NCBI GenBank assembly: GCA_037176885.1 | Contig: JAWWNJ010000107.1 | Coordinates: 496,001-560,000, forward strand | DNA length: 64,000 bases | Direction: 5' to 3' | Source of the DNA: Favolaschia claudopus | Taxonomy: Eukaryota; Basidiomycota; Agaricomycetes; Agaricales; Mycenaceae | Shown: positions 1 through 11,200 of the stretch, in pieces | Numbering within the stretch: position 1 is the first letter of the stretch | Layout of the letters: every line of letters starts with the position of its first letter | Made by a program: the position numbers and the translations under genes | Notes under the pieces: model-generated | Database searches by the model: none | The model's input: the letters and a program-made list of their open reading frames with translations, nothing else | What the model was told of the DNA's origin: nothing

Positions 1-623
1 ACTTCAACGGCGGGGGGCAAGGCGGCGTACCCAACCTCAACGACACGCACATCCTCTCCCCGAACGCGCGCGCGTTGCAGGCGCATGCGCCGGGGCAGTC
101 GTTGCCGCAGGGATTGGCGGCGGGTTATTCGCGGATCCATGCGCTTCCGCCGCCGATGGTAGGGAGCCCGTCGCCCGCGGCGTCGCCGGGGGTGTATGGC
201 GGGTTTGGGAATATCAATACGGGCGTGGGGTCGCCGGGGCAGGGGGGTGGGATGCGGGATTGGGCGACGATGAGTACGGGGAGTATTAGTGGGAGTCCGG
301 GGTTTTTGAGCTTTATGAAGCCGCCAACGGCGGCAACGAACAATGCGGCCTCTCCTGGTGCAGCGCCATCTGCGGGACCCAAAGTTGCTCCGCCAAATGC
401 GGCGCCTATGACGGCCGCGGCGCTGGATGCTATTTTCTCGCAAAGGTCGTACTCTGCTGCGGCGAGGCAAGGCGGCCCGGCTGCACCTATGCAACGCAAC
501 CCCAGCGGCGGCGCTAACGCTCAAAAATGGCGAGCCGACCCGCCGATGAGTCCTCTTGCTGCTTCGACGGCTGTTGGCGCAGGTGCAGATGATGGCGACG
601 AGTTGTTCAGCTTGGATGATTGA
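1..623 (+). CDS. C-terminal end of an unrecognised low-complexity protein (5' partial)
   Basis: The reading frame is open from base 3 to the TGA at 621-623, so this is the last exon of a gene that begins left of the window. The visible ~206 residues are rich in Gly, Pro, Ala and Ser, with short repeats of the type SPSPAASPG, a GSISGSPGFLSFMKPP segment and an acidic end, DELFSLDD. No folded domain is visible, so this is probably a disordered tail. The complementary frame is also open but is simply the shadow of this GC-rich stretch. I do not recognise the family. The strand call rests on codon-like composition and on the natural stop just before an A/T-rich 3' region. Confidence 0.6.
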   Translation, partial: FNGGGQGGVPNLNDTHILSPNARALQAHAPGQSLPQGLAAGYSRIHALPPPMVGSPSPAASPGVYGGFGNINTGVGSPGQGGGMRDWATMSTGSISGSPGFLSFMKPPTAATNNAASPGAAPSAGPKVAPPNAAPMTAAALDAIFSQRSYSAAARQGGPAAPMQRNPSGGANAQKWRADPPMSPLAASTAVGAGADDGDELFSLDD

Positions 624-1207
624 ACTGATTGTAAATCGGGAATCGTTTTCTGTGTGAAACGAAATGAAACTGAAAATCTCTTTCCAGTGTATATACGTCT
701 GTATACATACGTGGTACCGGCCGTCCGCCGCTTGCTACTGGTACTATCTATCTATCCACCTATCTATCTATCTATTATACAATTAATCCTGCTTGTTTTC
801 CTTCTCTTCTTTGTTTGTTGCCTATACATACACTCACCCGCCACTCACTCGCCACTCACGTCTCCTCACGATCTCCCTCTCCACGTATCAACTAACCACA
901 ATGTTGTGTTCACTACATACATAGTTTCAAATTCCCTCTGCTCTGCTCTCTCTATTTCTCGTTTGTCTGTTGACACTGTCTGTCGTCACCCCCACCACGT
1001 ACTTATTCATTCTTACTGCACGCACGAAAACAAAAGTAGGTATGCAGGCTCTGAGTCGTGTCAATGTAATATTGTAAATCTGATAGTATGAAAAACACGA
1101 AAGAGGTTACAAGACGAGCTGTTCTAGTCTGTTGAACGAATGAAACTTGACTAGGAGACTGAAGCGACTCGAAGGACTGAGATGCACGAAAAAGCAGCGG
1201 GAAAGGG
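624..1207. other. Intergenic, pyrimidine-rich, with a TATC microsatellite
   Basis: This stretch follows the first gene and precedes the end of the F-box gene on the minus strand. It holds an imperfect TATC microsatellite at 744-776 and long C/T runs. The open frames here lack codon-like composition, and I see no gene. Confidence 0.6.
744..776. repeat. Imperfect (TATC)n microsatellite
   Basis: Four-base units TATC/CTAT are repeated about seven times with one interruption (CCACC). This is a simple sequence repeat in the 3' flank of the first gene. Confidence 0.85.
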
Positions 1208-2434
1208 TTAGCGGACAGGAAAAGGAAACCGCGACGGGAAAGTCGTACCTTGGTGTCCTACACCCTGCAATGCGAAATCTTCTCTTTGCGGTGGGCTACG
1301 GACACGCTCCGATAGCTTGGATTCAAAGGCTTGGAGGCCGTGCGAATTGTACCAGTCATCGAGTGACTCGTTCTGGCTATCCTCGTCCTCCGAGTCTGAG
1401 TACACGGCGTCGTACTGCCAGTCGCCCCAGAGAGCGAAACGCAGATCCTCTTTCAGCGTGATGTGTGCATATGGCAGCCAAGGGTCACCAGCAGCCTGGC
1501 GGAGTCGCTTCTCGGGATCATCGCCATGTTCGGAGCGGAGTTTCTGAAGGCCGCTGTTGATCTGCTCCAGATCCCCCGCGAGCTTCTCAACGCCGCCAGG
1601 AATGAGCAGCTCGAGGCTCTTCAGTCCCATATGCATCGCAGCGGAAACGAATAGTGTGGGGTCAGGTGTGTCCTGAAAGGACGGAGAAGTCTCGAGCAGC
1701 GGTCGCCACAGAGATTCATTCATGAATTCTCTGATTGCGTGCTGCATACTGAGCTGCGGAAATCTATCCTCGTCGTATCCAATGATTAATTGGCTGATGA
1801 GGGCGTGGGCGCCTTCGAATTTGTGGTAGTTGAAGCTATTGATGTCGGGGATGCAGTACACGAACCATTTGAAGCGCGTGACGCTGCTGAGCGGCTTGTG
1901 TTGGGGGAGAGGAAGATAGCTGAGCTCATGGGAGTGGTGGAATAGTTCGCCGTAGATGATCCAGTTGAGAAGCGCTGTTTCGGGGTCATTGCATACGGTG
2001 AGGAAGTCGTTGTCTTGGCTCGCAGGACCGGCTGAGAGGTCGAGGCGCCTGTCTAACGGGTTCAAAACGTTGCTTTTGTATGCGTATATCCTGCGGATGT
2101 CGTCCATGGAAAGCTCCGCAACCTCGATTGCGAGCTGCAAGAGCGTTTCGACGCCGCCTTGGATGGCGGTCTCGAGCAGGAACCGATTGTCATGGGATGT
2201 AATCGCCCAATCTGCGAGCTGGCGTGCTGTGAAAGCTAGGAGAAGGTGGGGATGAGGACGGAAGAAAACTCGGCCAGAGTTGGCGGCTAGCCGGGGGATG
2301 ATTTTGGGCGGAGGGTTTCCGCATGTGCGGTAGAGTGTGCGAGAGGTGGAGAATAGGGAATGGAGATCCTCTAGCGAGTGGAGGTGCTTCAGGATGAGAA
2401 GCAGGGTTTTGGGCGGCAGGGACTCGAGTGGCAT
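1208..2434 (-). CDS. F-box-like protein, paralog 1
   Basis: The product is 408 residues read from ATG 2432-2434. Residues 1-40 look like an F-box (LPPKTLLLILKHLHSLEDL, then LFSTSRTLYRTC), as in SCF ubiquitin-ligase substrate adaptors. The rest is a conserved C-terminal region shared with the two copies downstream: FFRPHPHLL, FTARQLADWA, CNDPETALL, RFKWFVYC, MGLKSLELLI. Similarity to the paralogs ends near SPPQRE; the last ~20 residues are unique, and an unpredicted intron may lie there (a GGTACGAC donor-like site is near 1247). It is the most divergent of the three tandem copies and is outside the duplicated 2.4-kb block. Substrate recognition is the usual role of such proteins, but the target is unknown. 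Confidence 0.75.
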   Translation of the reverse strand: MPLESLPPKTLLLILKHLHSLEDLHSLFSTSRTLYRTCGNPPPKIIPRLAANSGRVFFRPHPHLLLAFTARQLADWAITSHDNRFLLETAIQGGVETLLQLAIEVAELSMDDIRRIYAYKSNVLNPLDRRLDLSAGPASQDNDFLTVCNDPETALLNWIIYGELFHHSHELSYLPLPQHKPLSSVTRFKWFVYCIPDINSFNYHKFEGAHALISQLIIGYDEDRFPQLSMQHAIREFMNESLWRPLLETSPSFQDTPDPTLFVSAAMHMGLKSLELLIPGGVEKLAGDLEQINSGLQKLRSEHGDDPEKRLRQAAGDPWLPYAHITLKEDLRFALWGDWQYDAVYSDSEDEDSQNESLDDWYNSHGLQAFESKLSERVRSPPQREDFALQGVGHQGTTFPSRFPFPVR

Positions 2435-2756
2435 GGTGGGCGGAGGAAAACAAGAACGCGACGGCTGTTGCTGTGCTGATACTGATGATCACAAGCGTGT
2501 CGGATAGGAACCCAACGTGCCGCGCCTGCAGAAAGTATCGAGCTCGATGTAAAGGAACGGAGTTGTGGCATCACAGTGCATCCGCTGCTATTATAGATCG
2601 GAAAAAATGTTAAAGGAAAAGTTGTGTAATGATTGCAGCGATTCAAGAGCCGCAGAACGGTGGTGAGCGACGACTCTGTTAAAAATGTACCTGCTTGACT
2701 TGAGTAAAAGAACGCAGCAGAGAAAGATTGAGAAAAGCTCGGCACCTACCCTATCC

Positions 2757-3908
2757 TCAAGCGGAATTGGCCCTCTGCGGCGGACTTCGGATGAGTTGTG
2801 ATAGCCTTGTTTGATTGAAATCTTCGGGGAGGTCCAACTCGTCATCGTCGCTTTCGTCGTCGGTCGGAAGATTGTGCCACAAAGTGAATTTCAGATCGGA
2901 AGAAAGCATGATAAATGGGGACAGCAACCAAGGGTCTCCGATAGCCTGACCGAGGTGTTTCCCCAGAGATACTTTGCCCGTCGACTTGTGCGCCTCATTT
3001 TCAAGTCGACGCTGACGAATGCCTTTCGAAACTTGTTCCAGATCCGCTGCTAGTCTCTCAACGCCTCCGTCGATAATGAGTTCTAGGCTTTTCAGGCCCA
3101 TGTGCTTCGCAGCAGAGACGAACAACTTGCGGTCTTCGGCGAGAATCACTTCGTAAAGCGGGGAGGTTTCCAGCCGACTGCGCCACTGCTCTGTTGTCAG
3201 AAAACTCTCTACTGCTTCACCCATGCTCAACTGTTGAAATCTGTCCTCCTCGTTAGGCATGTCGTGGAAGAATTGGGGAATTTCTCCTTTAGGGAACCTT
3301 TGATAGTGGAAGCTGTTGACGTCGGGCATGCAATAGACGAACCATTTGTATCGGATGATACTGCTGAGAGGTTTGTGGTGGGGAAAGGGGAGATACGTGA
3401 GCTCGTGAGAGTGGTGGAAGAGCTCGCCGTAGATGACCCATGAGAGTAAGGCAGTTTCGGGGTCGTTGCATACGGTGAGGAAGTCGTTGGATTGGCTCGC
3501 GGGACCGGCTGCCAGGTCAAGGCGGCGGTTTACGGGGTTCAGTACGTCGTTCTTGTAGAGGTGGATTATGCGGATGTCGTCCATGGACAGCTCTGCGACC
3601 TCGAGGGCGAGTTCCAGAAGTTTTTCGACGCCGCCTTGGATGGCGAGCTCGAGCTGATACCGACGGTCGCCGGAGATAACTGCCCAGTCTGCGAGCTGGC
3701 GGGCTGTGAAAGCGATAAGGAGATGAGGGTGGGGTCGGAAGAAGACTCGAGAGTTTGCAGCAAGACGAGGGATAAATTTGGGGGAAGGGTTTCCGCATGT
3801 GTGGTATAGTGCGCGGGAGGTAGAGAACAGGGAATAGAGATCTTCTAGTGAATGCAAATGTTCGGGGAGATGCATCAGAAGTTCGGGGGGAAGGGTTTCC
3901 AGCGACAT
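2757..3908 (-). CDS. F-box-like protein, paralog 2
   Basis: The product is 383 residues from ATG 3906-3908 to the stop at 2757. It begins MSLETLPPELLMHLPEHL and continues with the F-box-type SLEDLYSLFSTSRALYHTC. The central and C-terminal parts match paralog 1 closely (FFRPHPHLLIAFTARQ, CNDPETALLSW, RYKWFVYCMPDVNSF), and it ends IRSPPQRANSA. This is the only intact member within the tandem duplication; its sister at 5208-6348 is frameshifted. A longer reading starting at 3926 would need a non-ATG codon, so I chose 3908. The biochemical role (adaptor for an SCF E3 ligase) is inferred from the F-box only. Confidence 0.78.
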   Translation of the reverse strand: MSLETLPPELLMHLPEHLHSLEDLYSLFSTSRALYHTCGNPSPKFIPRLAANSRVFFRPHPHLLIAFTARQLADWAVISGDRRYQLELAIQGGVEKLLELALEVAELSMDDIRIIHLYKNDVLNPVNRRLDLAAGPASQSNDFLTVCNDPETALLSWVIYGELFHHSHELTYLPFPHHKPLSSIIRYKWFVYCMPDVNSFHYQRFPKGEIPQFFHDMPNEEDRFQQLSMGEAVESFLTTEQWRSRLETSPLYEVILAEDRKLFVSAAKHMGLKSLELIIDGGVERLAADLEQVSKGIRQRRLENEAHKSTGKVSLGKHLGQAIGDPWLLSPFIMLSSDLKFTLWHNLPTDDESDDDELDLPEDFNQTRLSQLIRSPPQRANSA

Positions 3909-3926
3909 GGCGTTTGTGCAGGACAA

Positions 3927-4990
3927 TGACCAAGAGCTTGACTCTTCAAAAGAATCGGGATGGTGCGATTATCTGGTAGTGTCGGCACGGTATCTTGAAC
4001 ACCCCACCTGCGTCTTTATTTTATAAAACGAGTACTGAGTAGTGACCTGTGGTGACTCAAGCTGCGATGTAGATTCAAGTTGCTGCCAAGCCACAACACC
4101 TATAGTGACGGCAGAAAAACTGAGGAGGAAGAGTCTTCTTGGGAATGTCGGGTCAGGAAGTTCAAACTGAATACACTTCTGCCTCCAGCGCTTTATTTTC
4201 GACCAAGAGAATGCAGAACAATGATGGTGGGGAAGCACAAGACTGAGTTGGTCTACTTTCGCACACTCAGCGCTCAGCCCTTGACTCGAACACCCACCAC
4301 GTTGCGTAGACACAATTTCTCTGGTCCTTGACTGCTGCCGGCAGCCCCCGCAATCTATTACTACGGACCGTACACCTCCCAATCACTGTGCTCTTGGATT
4401 CCCTTCCAGTTCTCTGCGTCTGCAACCGTACAATTGCCAATTTACCATCTCAAAAATCTCTTTGGAGGCAAAACCTATTTTGCATGGTCCGGGAGCACTC
4501 CAATACCCTGAACGAATTGTCCGCGCTACACTCGATATAAAGTCAACTTAGCCAAGCCTTCTCAACTTTCAAGATCGCTTGTATCTCAGGGTTCTATGTA
4601 GGTGAGCCTCCCCACTACCATCAATCCAATTATTCCGGGCATGAGCCCAGGTTCTTTGGTGACGAGGCTCCCACCGTCGCTCAAAACCTGGCCTTTTGCG
4701 ACCCACATATCACTTGCGCATTGACAGGTATTATCTTCAATCGTCAATAGTATTAAGATAGCGGCCATAGTCCAAAATTTATCAATACCAAATCCCATTC
4801 TGCCCACTCGTTTGCCTCAAGTTCCGCCTCATCCTCTCAAGCTCGAGCTCTCGACCCCGCCCAGTCCAAAGATCATTGCAAAGCCGGCATTCCGATAGCA
4901 AGTCCGATTTACACAACGCAAAATTGCCACAAGCCCAATTTTTATGCATCAACTCGTCGCCCAAGTTTCAGTCGTCCCACCTAGCCCTTC
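3927..4990. other. Noncoding 5' flank of F-box paralog 2 within unit A
   Basis: This 1-kb stretch has no coding frame of substance. It is co-linear with 6361-8038 of unit B, except that the MITE is absent at the position equivalent to 4285. It is the empty-site reference for that insertion. Confidence 0.7.
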
Positions 4991-5207
4991 CGAGCTCGAT
5001 GTAAAGGAGAGGAGTCGGGTTACCGCGGTACATCCGCTGCTATAGGTCGGAAACACTACCAACGGAAAAGGTGTGCAATGATTGCAGCGAATCAAAATCC
5101 GTAGAACGGCGGTGAGCGATAACTCGGTCGAAGAGGTCCCTGCTTGACTTAAGCAAGATAAAGCAGCAGAGAGAAATTGCAAGTTTCGTTACCTATGCTA
5201 TATATCC

Positions 5208-6348
5208 TCAGGCGGGATTCTCCCTCTGCGGCGGACTCCGGATGAGTTTCGATAGCCTTGCTTCATAATCGTCGGCGATGTCCGACTCGTCATAATCGCT
5301 TTCGTCGCCGTTCGCCCTTGTAAGGTTATCCCACAGAGTGAAGCCCAGATCGGAATAGAGAGTGATGAAGGGGGACAACAACCAAGGGTCTCCGACAGCC
5401 TTACGGAGGTGCTGAGATAGTTCGCCTGTTGACTTGTGCGCCGCGTTTTCAAGTCGACGCTGACGAATTCCTTTTGAAACTAGTTCCAGATCCGCTGCTA
5501 GTTTCTCAACACCTCCGTCGATGATAAATTCTAGGATTTTCAGACCCATATGCTTCGCGGAAGAGACGAACAATTTGCGATCTTCGTCGGGGATCGTCTC
5601 GTAGAGCGGGGAGGTCTCCAGCCGACTGCGCCACCGCCCTGTTGTCAGAAAACCCCGGAGTGCTTCATCCATGCTCAACTGTTGGAATTTGTCCTCGTTG
5701 AGCATATCATGGAAGAATTGGGGAATTTCTTCCTTGGAGAAGCTTTGATAGTCGAAGCTGTTGACGTCGGGCATGCAATAGACGAACCATTTGTATCGGA
5801 TGATACTGCTGAGGGGTTTGTGTCGGGTAAAGGGGAGATACGTGAGCTCGTGAGAGTGGTGGAAGAGCTCGCCGTAGATGACCCATGAGAGTAAGGCAGT
5901 TTCGGGGTCGTTGCATACGGTCGTTCGATTGGCTCGCGGGACCGGCTGCCAGGTCAAGGCGGCGGTTTATGGGGTTTATTACGTCGTTCTTGTAGAGGTG
6001 AATCTTGCGGATGTCGTCCATGGACAGCTCTGCGACCTCGAGGGCGAGTTCCAGAAGTTTTTCGACGCCGCCTTGGATGGCGAGCTCGAGCTGATACCGA
6101 CGTTCGCTGGAGGTGACCGCCCAGTCTGCGAGCTGGCGGGCCGTGAAAGCGATAAGGAGATGGGGATGGGGTCGGAAGAAGACTCGGCCGGAGTTTGCAG
6201 CCAGACGAGGGATAGATTTGGGGGAAGGGTTTCCGCATGTGCGGTATAGTGTGCGTGAGGTGGAGAACAGGGAATAGAGATCCTCTAGCGAATGCAAATG
6301 CTCCGGGAGATGCATCAGTAGTTCGGGGGGAAGGGCGTCCAGCGACAT
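5208..6348 (-). pseudogene. F-box-like paralog 3, frameshifted copy
   Basis: Read from ATG 6346-6348, the copy follows paralog 2 closely through MSLDALPPELLMHLPEHL and LDLAAGPASQSND, then loses frame. At 5931/5932 it lacks the 8 bases GAGGAAGT that are present in paralog 2 near 3481-3488; the downstream part (CNDPETALLSW onward to IRSPPQRENPA) continues in another frame. The rest of the frame is open, so the break is recent. A translation of the upstream part alone would be a truncated protein of about 140 homologous residues. Confidence 0.8.
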
Positions 6349-6693
6349 AGTGTTTGTGCACAAGAGCTTGACTGAAGAATTGGGATGGCGCGATTATCTG
6401 GTACTGTTAGCACGGTATTCTGGGGACACCAGCTCCGGATCCGTCTTTATACTACAAGACGAGTGAGTAGTAGTGACCTGTAGTGACTCGAGCTGCGTTG
6501 TAGCTTGCTGCCAAGCCACAACGTATAGTGACGAGAGGAAAACTGAGGACGGACAGTATTCTTGGGACGTCGGGGTCGGGAAGTTCAAACTAGATACACT
6601 TCTACATCCAGCGCTGTATTTTCGACCAAGAACAATGATGATGGGGAAGAACAAGATCAAGTCGGTCCACTTTCGCACACTTATATTCTCTGA

Positions 6694-7303
6694 CACTCGG
6701 CAAAAACCGTAGTTTAGGATCGTCATAAATTGAGAGAAAAATTTAAAATTTTGGCAATGAATTAAGTGGGTCCTAAACTGATACAAAAACGTTAAGTAAA
6801 GGACGAACAAAAACTGTTCCCAAAACATTGAGTTTCGGCAACAGTTTCTGAAGGTCCGGAACAAAAAGATTCGGACCCACCTAAACGGCTCCCAAAACAA
6901 TTCGTTTTGGGAAGGGTTTTGGTCGCACCGAAACAATAAGTTTCGGCAACAGTTTCGGCGGTGTTGCCGAAACTTATTGTTCTAGACAGCCCAAAAGTCC
7001 TTTTGGAAGCACCGAAATCAAAAGTTTCGGCAACACCGCCGAAACTGTTGCCGAAACTTATTGTTTCGGTGCGACCAAAACCCTTCCCAAAACGAATTGT
7101 TTTGGGAGCCGTTTAGGTGGGTCCGAATCTTTTTGTTCCGGACCTTCAGAAACTGTTGCCGAAACTCAATGTTTTGGGAACAGTTTTTGTTCGTCCTTTA
7201 CTTAACGTTTTTGTATCAGTTTAGGACCCACTTAATTCAATGCCGAAACTTTAAGTTTTTCTTTCAATTTAGGACGGTCTTAAACTACGGCTTTTCCCGA
7301 GTG
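6694..7303. mobile_element. 610-bp palindromic MITE / foldback element, CACTC...GAGTG ends
   Basis: The two arms (6694-6975 and 7022-7303) are near-perfect inverted repeats around a 46-bp loop. The ends read CACTCGG...CCGAGTG and are flanked by TGA at 6691-6693 and 7304-7306. The duplicated partner unit has a single TGA at the equivalent site (TTGACTCGAACACC near 4284) and no insert, which confirms a 3-bp target duplication. CACT-type ends with 3-bp duplications resemble CACTA/CMC elements, though the fifth base is C rather than A/G. Repeated internal motifs of the type CCGAAAC-TTATTGTTT and GGCAACAGTTTCGG fill the arms. It encodes nothing: the similar peptides read from both strands are the two arms. 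Confidence 0.88.
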
Positions 7304-7306
7304 TGA

Positions 7307-8257
7307 CTCGAACACCCACCACGTTGCTCACACACTCTCTTGCCCTCAACTGCCGTTGTCAGCCGTCGTTTCCAGCCCCTGCAATCCTTAGGCTCCACAG
7401 CTCTACCCCTTAACCACTGTCAGTGTCTTCTAGCACTCTCTTCCAGTCCTCTGAACCTGCAACCGTACAATCGGGATTCGGCAATTTGTCATTTCAAGAA
7501 AGCAAAACCTAGTCTGCCTGGCCCGGGAGCACTCCATTTACCCTGAACGAATCCACTGCGCCGTACGGGACAACGATTATTTGATCTAGTCAAGCCTTCT
7601 CAAGATTGCTTCATGTCAACTTCATGTCAGAGTTCCTGTAGGTGAGCCGTCCTACTATCATCAATTTGAATCCAATTATCCCGGGCATGGAACCCAGGTC
7701 TTTGGCGACGAGACTCCCACCGTCGCACAAAACCTGGCTTTTTGCGACCCGCGTTTCATTTGCACAGATATTATCTCTCGTGAATAGTACATTAGACAGC
7801 AGCCATAGTCCAAATACCAATACCAAATCCCATTCTACCCAGTCGTTTGCCTCAAGTTCCGACCTCATCCTCTCGAGTATCAAGCTCCCAACTCCCGCCC
7901 AGTCCAAAGATCATCGCAAAGCCGCCATACTCCGCCATACCTATTGCAAGTCAGAATTAGACAACGGAAAATTGCCGCAAGCCCAATTTTTATGCATCAA
8001 ATTGTCGCCCAGGCTTCACTTGCTTCACCTGGCCCTTCACAACAATGTCCATTATGCTCTCGGGTTGCCAGTGGCGTCGTGTGGTCCCGCCGTCCTAAAT
8101 TGGCGGCCTCCGGTCGTTTGGCGCGTCGATAAGGTGTGACACGCGCTCACGTGTAGTGACGCCCTGGTTCATCTTCTCATTTGCCTGTTAACGGATTTCT
8201 CTCCCACCTCCTCTTCAATAACCCCCCGACGCGACACCATCCAATAATCCCGCAAAT
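7307..8257. other. Rest of unit B and RdRP promoter region
   Basis: 7307-8038 is the tail of duplication unit B and is noncoding like its twin. 8039-8257 is unique DNA just upstream of the RdRP start, pyrimidine-rich close to the ATG. No further gene was seen, and in particular no exon that would supply the N-terminal region missing from the RdRP. Confidence 0.5.
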
Positions 8258-11200
8258 ATGTACCAAAAATCAAATCTCACCATGAAGCGCGTCTTCTTTG
8301 TACGATTGCTGCTCGATCTCAGCACCGAGAACGAGGAGGTCAAATCCGACGGCAAGTACGAGGTTCATGAATCTCGGGCTACTCGTCTTGTTGGAGACTC
8401 TCTGCGGTTTATGACGGTGACTTTCACCAAGCAAACTCGCGACACCCATCTCAGGAAGTGGCTGGAGCACAACACCAAGCCGGACCAGTCGATCGAGTAT
8501 GAGGATGCTAAGTACGTGTCAAAACTTGGCCTACACTTTATAGCTCAACGATCTCTCAGATATGTGTTTCTTGGCTTCACAGAGAGCGGCCTCAAAGCCG
8601 GCAACATCATCTTTTTCGCTGAAGGCCCTGACTTCACTGTCGCCGACCTGAAAGCTCATTTCGGCAGCGACCTCAAAACGGTCTTCGACACGTTCGGGTA
8701 TGGCAAATATTCAGCAAGGCTGGGTTTGTCTTTTTCGTCCACTGTGGCCACGAAGGAGGTATGTTTCATCGAAATCGGTCAAAGCAGCGTCGCGCTCATA
8801 CCGCATCAGATTGACCCCGCGGAACGACATTTGCTTCCGGATTTGACAGCCGCCGACGGTTCGCTCCACACCGACGGGTGCGGTCTCATCCGCGACTCGT
8901 TCGCGCAAGAGATATCAGCCTTGCTTCACCTCCCTCACGATATAGCAGGTACTTCATTCCCCGATGCCGCTCGCTCTGTGCTGACTCAGCTTCTTCCAGT
9001 CTTTCAAATACGCCTTGGCGGCATCAAGGGCACTCTCACTCGCTGTCCCGATGATCTCTTCGACTCGACCTGTGGATGTCGGGGCAAGACGGTCGCGTAT
9101 CGGCCTTCTATGGTCAAATACAATGAAGGACCGCATGTACTGGAGGTTCAGAATGTTTCTCGACCTCCGAAAGCTGGGCGGCTTAACAAGCAGTTTATCG
9201 TACTGCTCCTTACCCGTGGCATCCCCCTTTCGGTGTGTTTTTACTCTTGATGAACACTGGGACAGCATAGCCTAAATACATACCAACTTTCTCTTCGCCA
9301 GGTGTTTGAGGACTTGCTCAAGACGCAGCTGGAGGAGATAGACAAGATCACCCTTGACCGGGAGAAGGCGCTGAACTGCATTGACGGTGAAGTCGATGCT
9401 GAGTGCACCGCGTTTTACCAGGACCGTACGTCTGTCTCCTGTTGGCATTGTGCTCCCGCTGACTATTCTTTCCTTGGTAGTCTACGAGATGCTGCTTGCT
9501 GGGCATGACATGTCCGAGCCATATCTCGCCAGCCAGCTTCTCAAATATCAGAAAACCGCGCGAGAAGGGTTGCGCAAGAAGATGAATCTTACTGTCAAGG
9601 TAAATGCTCATGTATCTTTATTGATGCAGTCACAATCTTGACCTTTTGCAGCGCTCCGGCTACTTCCTCGGCGTAGTCGACCACTGCGGCGTGTTAAAAG
9701 AAGGCGAAGTGTATATCAATATACCTACGCGAGGTGGCGCGCAAGTGGGAACCGTCGCACTCATGCGGAATCCGGCCCACGATCCAGATGGTGAGTATGG
9801 GTTTGGCTGATTACAGTGTTTAGACTCACAGTTATACTAGGTGTGCGCGTTCTCGAAGCTGTCAATCGTCCCGAGCTCAAACATTTGACGAATTGTATCG
9901 GTAAGGTTATTCTCGACATGTACATATCCTGTCGCTGAGACCGCTTTTCTGCCCAGTCTTCGCTGCTACTGGTGCTCGTAGTGAGCCGGATCGCATGGGT
10001 GGCGGGTAAGCAAGCATTCATTCATCGACTTGCGATTGAATTATGACAATCCTAATTATTTCTTTTCAAGCGACCTCGACGGGGATACGTTCTTCGCTGT
10101 GTTCGACCCGTTGCTCATCCCCAAACGTCGAGACCCTCCGAAGCCAGTGGCGTCATCATCAACACAACCTCGGGCACGTAGCAAGACGATCACCATCGGC
10201 GGGCGTACGCAGAAGACCGTTTCGGCGACTGGCAGACAAAGGAATTCGGACATGCGCACCGCTGCTATCGAGACTTTTGTTAGTATGCGGTGTAACTTTC
10301 TTCTTGGGTCGTTGTCGAACGAATGGACGTCTCTTGTCGGTGCGACGCCTGAACTTGCGGATTCTCCGATTTGTAGAAGGCTTGTGCCGATGATTGAGGC
10401 TGCGTTGGTGAGCTGTCGTTGAATCTCTTCTGATGCCCTCGTGTGATGTTCCACCCAGGATATCGTGAAAAGCGGCTCGGGGCTCGCTGTCTTGCGCAGT
10501 GATTTTGATCTATTCAAAAACGAGCTGGAAAATATACCCCAGGCGCCTTCTGGTTGGGTTAATCCGCTTGAGCGGCTTGCGAATCTTGTGCCGAGGCCGT
10601 TGGAATCTTCGATGACGGAGTTTACCCCTGACCCGCAGCTTGTGCTCCGCGAGAAAACGACGGAAGAGAGGTGGGCGGAGGTGATTGAGGAGGCGGAGGC
10701 TGTCATGCCGCGGTATAACTCTGCGCTGAGGAATGCGATTGAAGCTGATAAGGAAGCGAGTGAGTGTTTTTCTTCTTCTTCTTTGACTGATTTGTTTTGG
10801 AGCTGATGATGATGATGTTGTAGAGCTCCAGGAGGACGACAGCCGGCGGGTTGACATAGTAAAGGAGGCTTTCATCAAGAGGCACTTTCCTCGTACGTTC
10901 TCACTCTTCTGCGATTATCAATTCTTTACTCATGCTGAGTCGTGCTTACATTCAGCGATCGACAATATCCTTGAAGACACCCCAAAGTATCTGCTCAAAG
11001 CTTCAGCGTGGTATGTATCTCAGCTCTTTCGGGGTCTCGTGGAGTGCATAATGCTAATCAACCCTGCGCGCAGGTATGTCACGGGCTATAGCAAGGGCAA
11101 GCAGTCTTTTGCGTGGCTCGGGGGTCGGTGGTTGAATGCTATAAAAGCTTGTATGTCTTTCGTTTCAAAGCGTGTCTTGTTTTACCGGGGGAGTTGACGA

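Larger units (their letters stand above)
2539..4990. repeat. Segmental tandem duplication, unit A
   Basis: Unit A (2452 bp) starts at a CGAGCTCGATGTAAAGG motif and runs to 4990, where the same motif begins unit B. It contains the 3' flank, F-box paralog 2 and about 1 kb of its 5' flank. Homology to unit B is continuous and includes noncoding DNA, for example the CCACAACAC/TATAGTGACG block and the run ending in TTTTTATGCATCAA. This is therefore a DNA-level duplication, not a retrocopy. Confidence 0.85.
4991..8038. repeat. Segmental tandem duplication, unit B (contains MITE)
   Basis: Unit B repeats unit A from the shared CGAGCTCGATGTAAAGG start to a common GCCCTTC end near 8038. Its length without the 610-bp MITE and its 3-bp target copy is about 2435 bp, close to the 2452 bp of unit A. 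It carries a broken F-box copy. After 8038 the sequence is unique and leads into the RdRP gene. Confidence 0.85.

Noticed and set aside
125..499. 124-codon minus-strand frame opposite the first gene
   Set aside because: Shadow of a GC-rich coding exon that continues upstream beyond it on the plus strand.
6394..7306. Two similar peptides (MFRCDQNPSQNELFW...) on opposite strands
   Set aside because: They are the two arms of the palindromic MITE read in both directions; composition is not protein-like.
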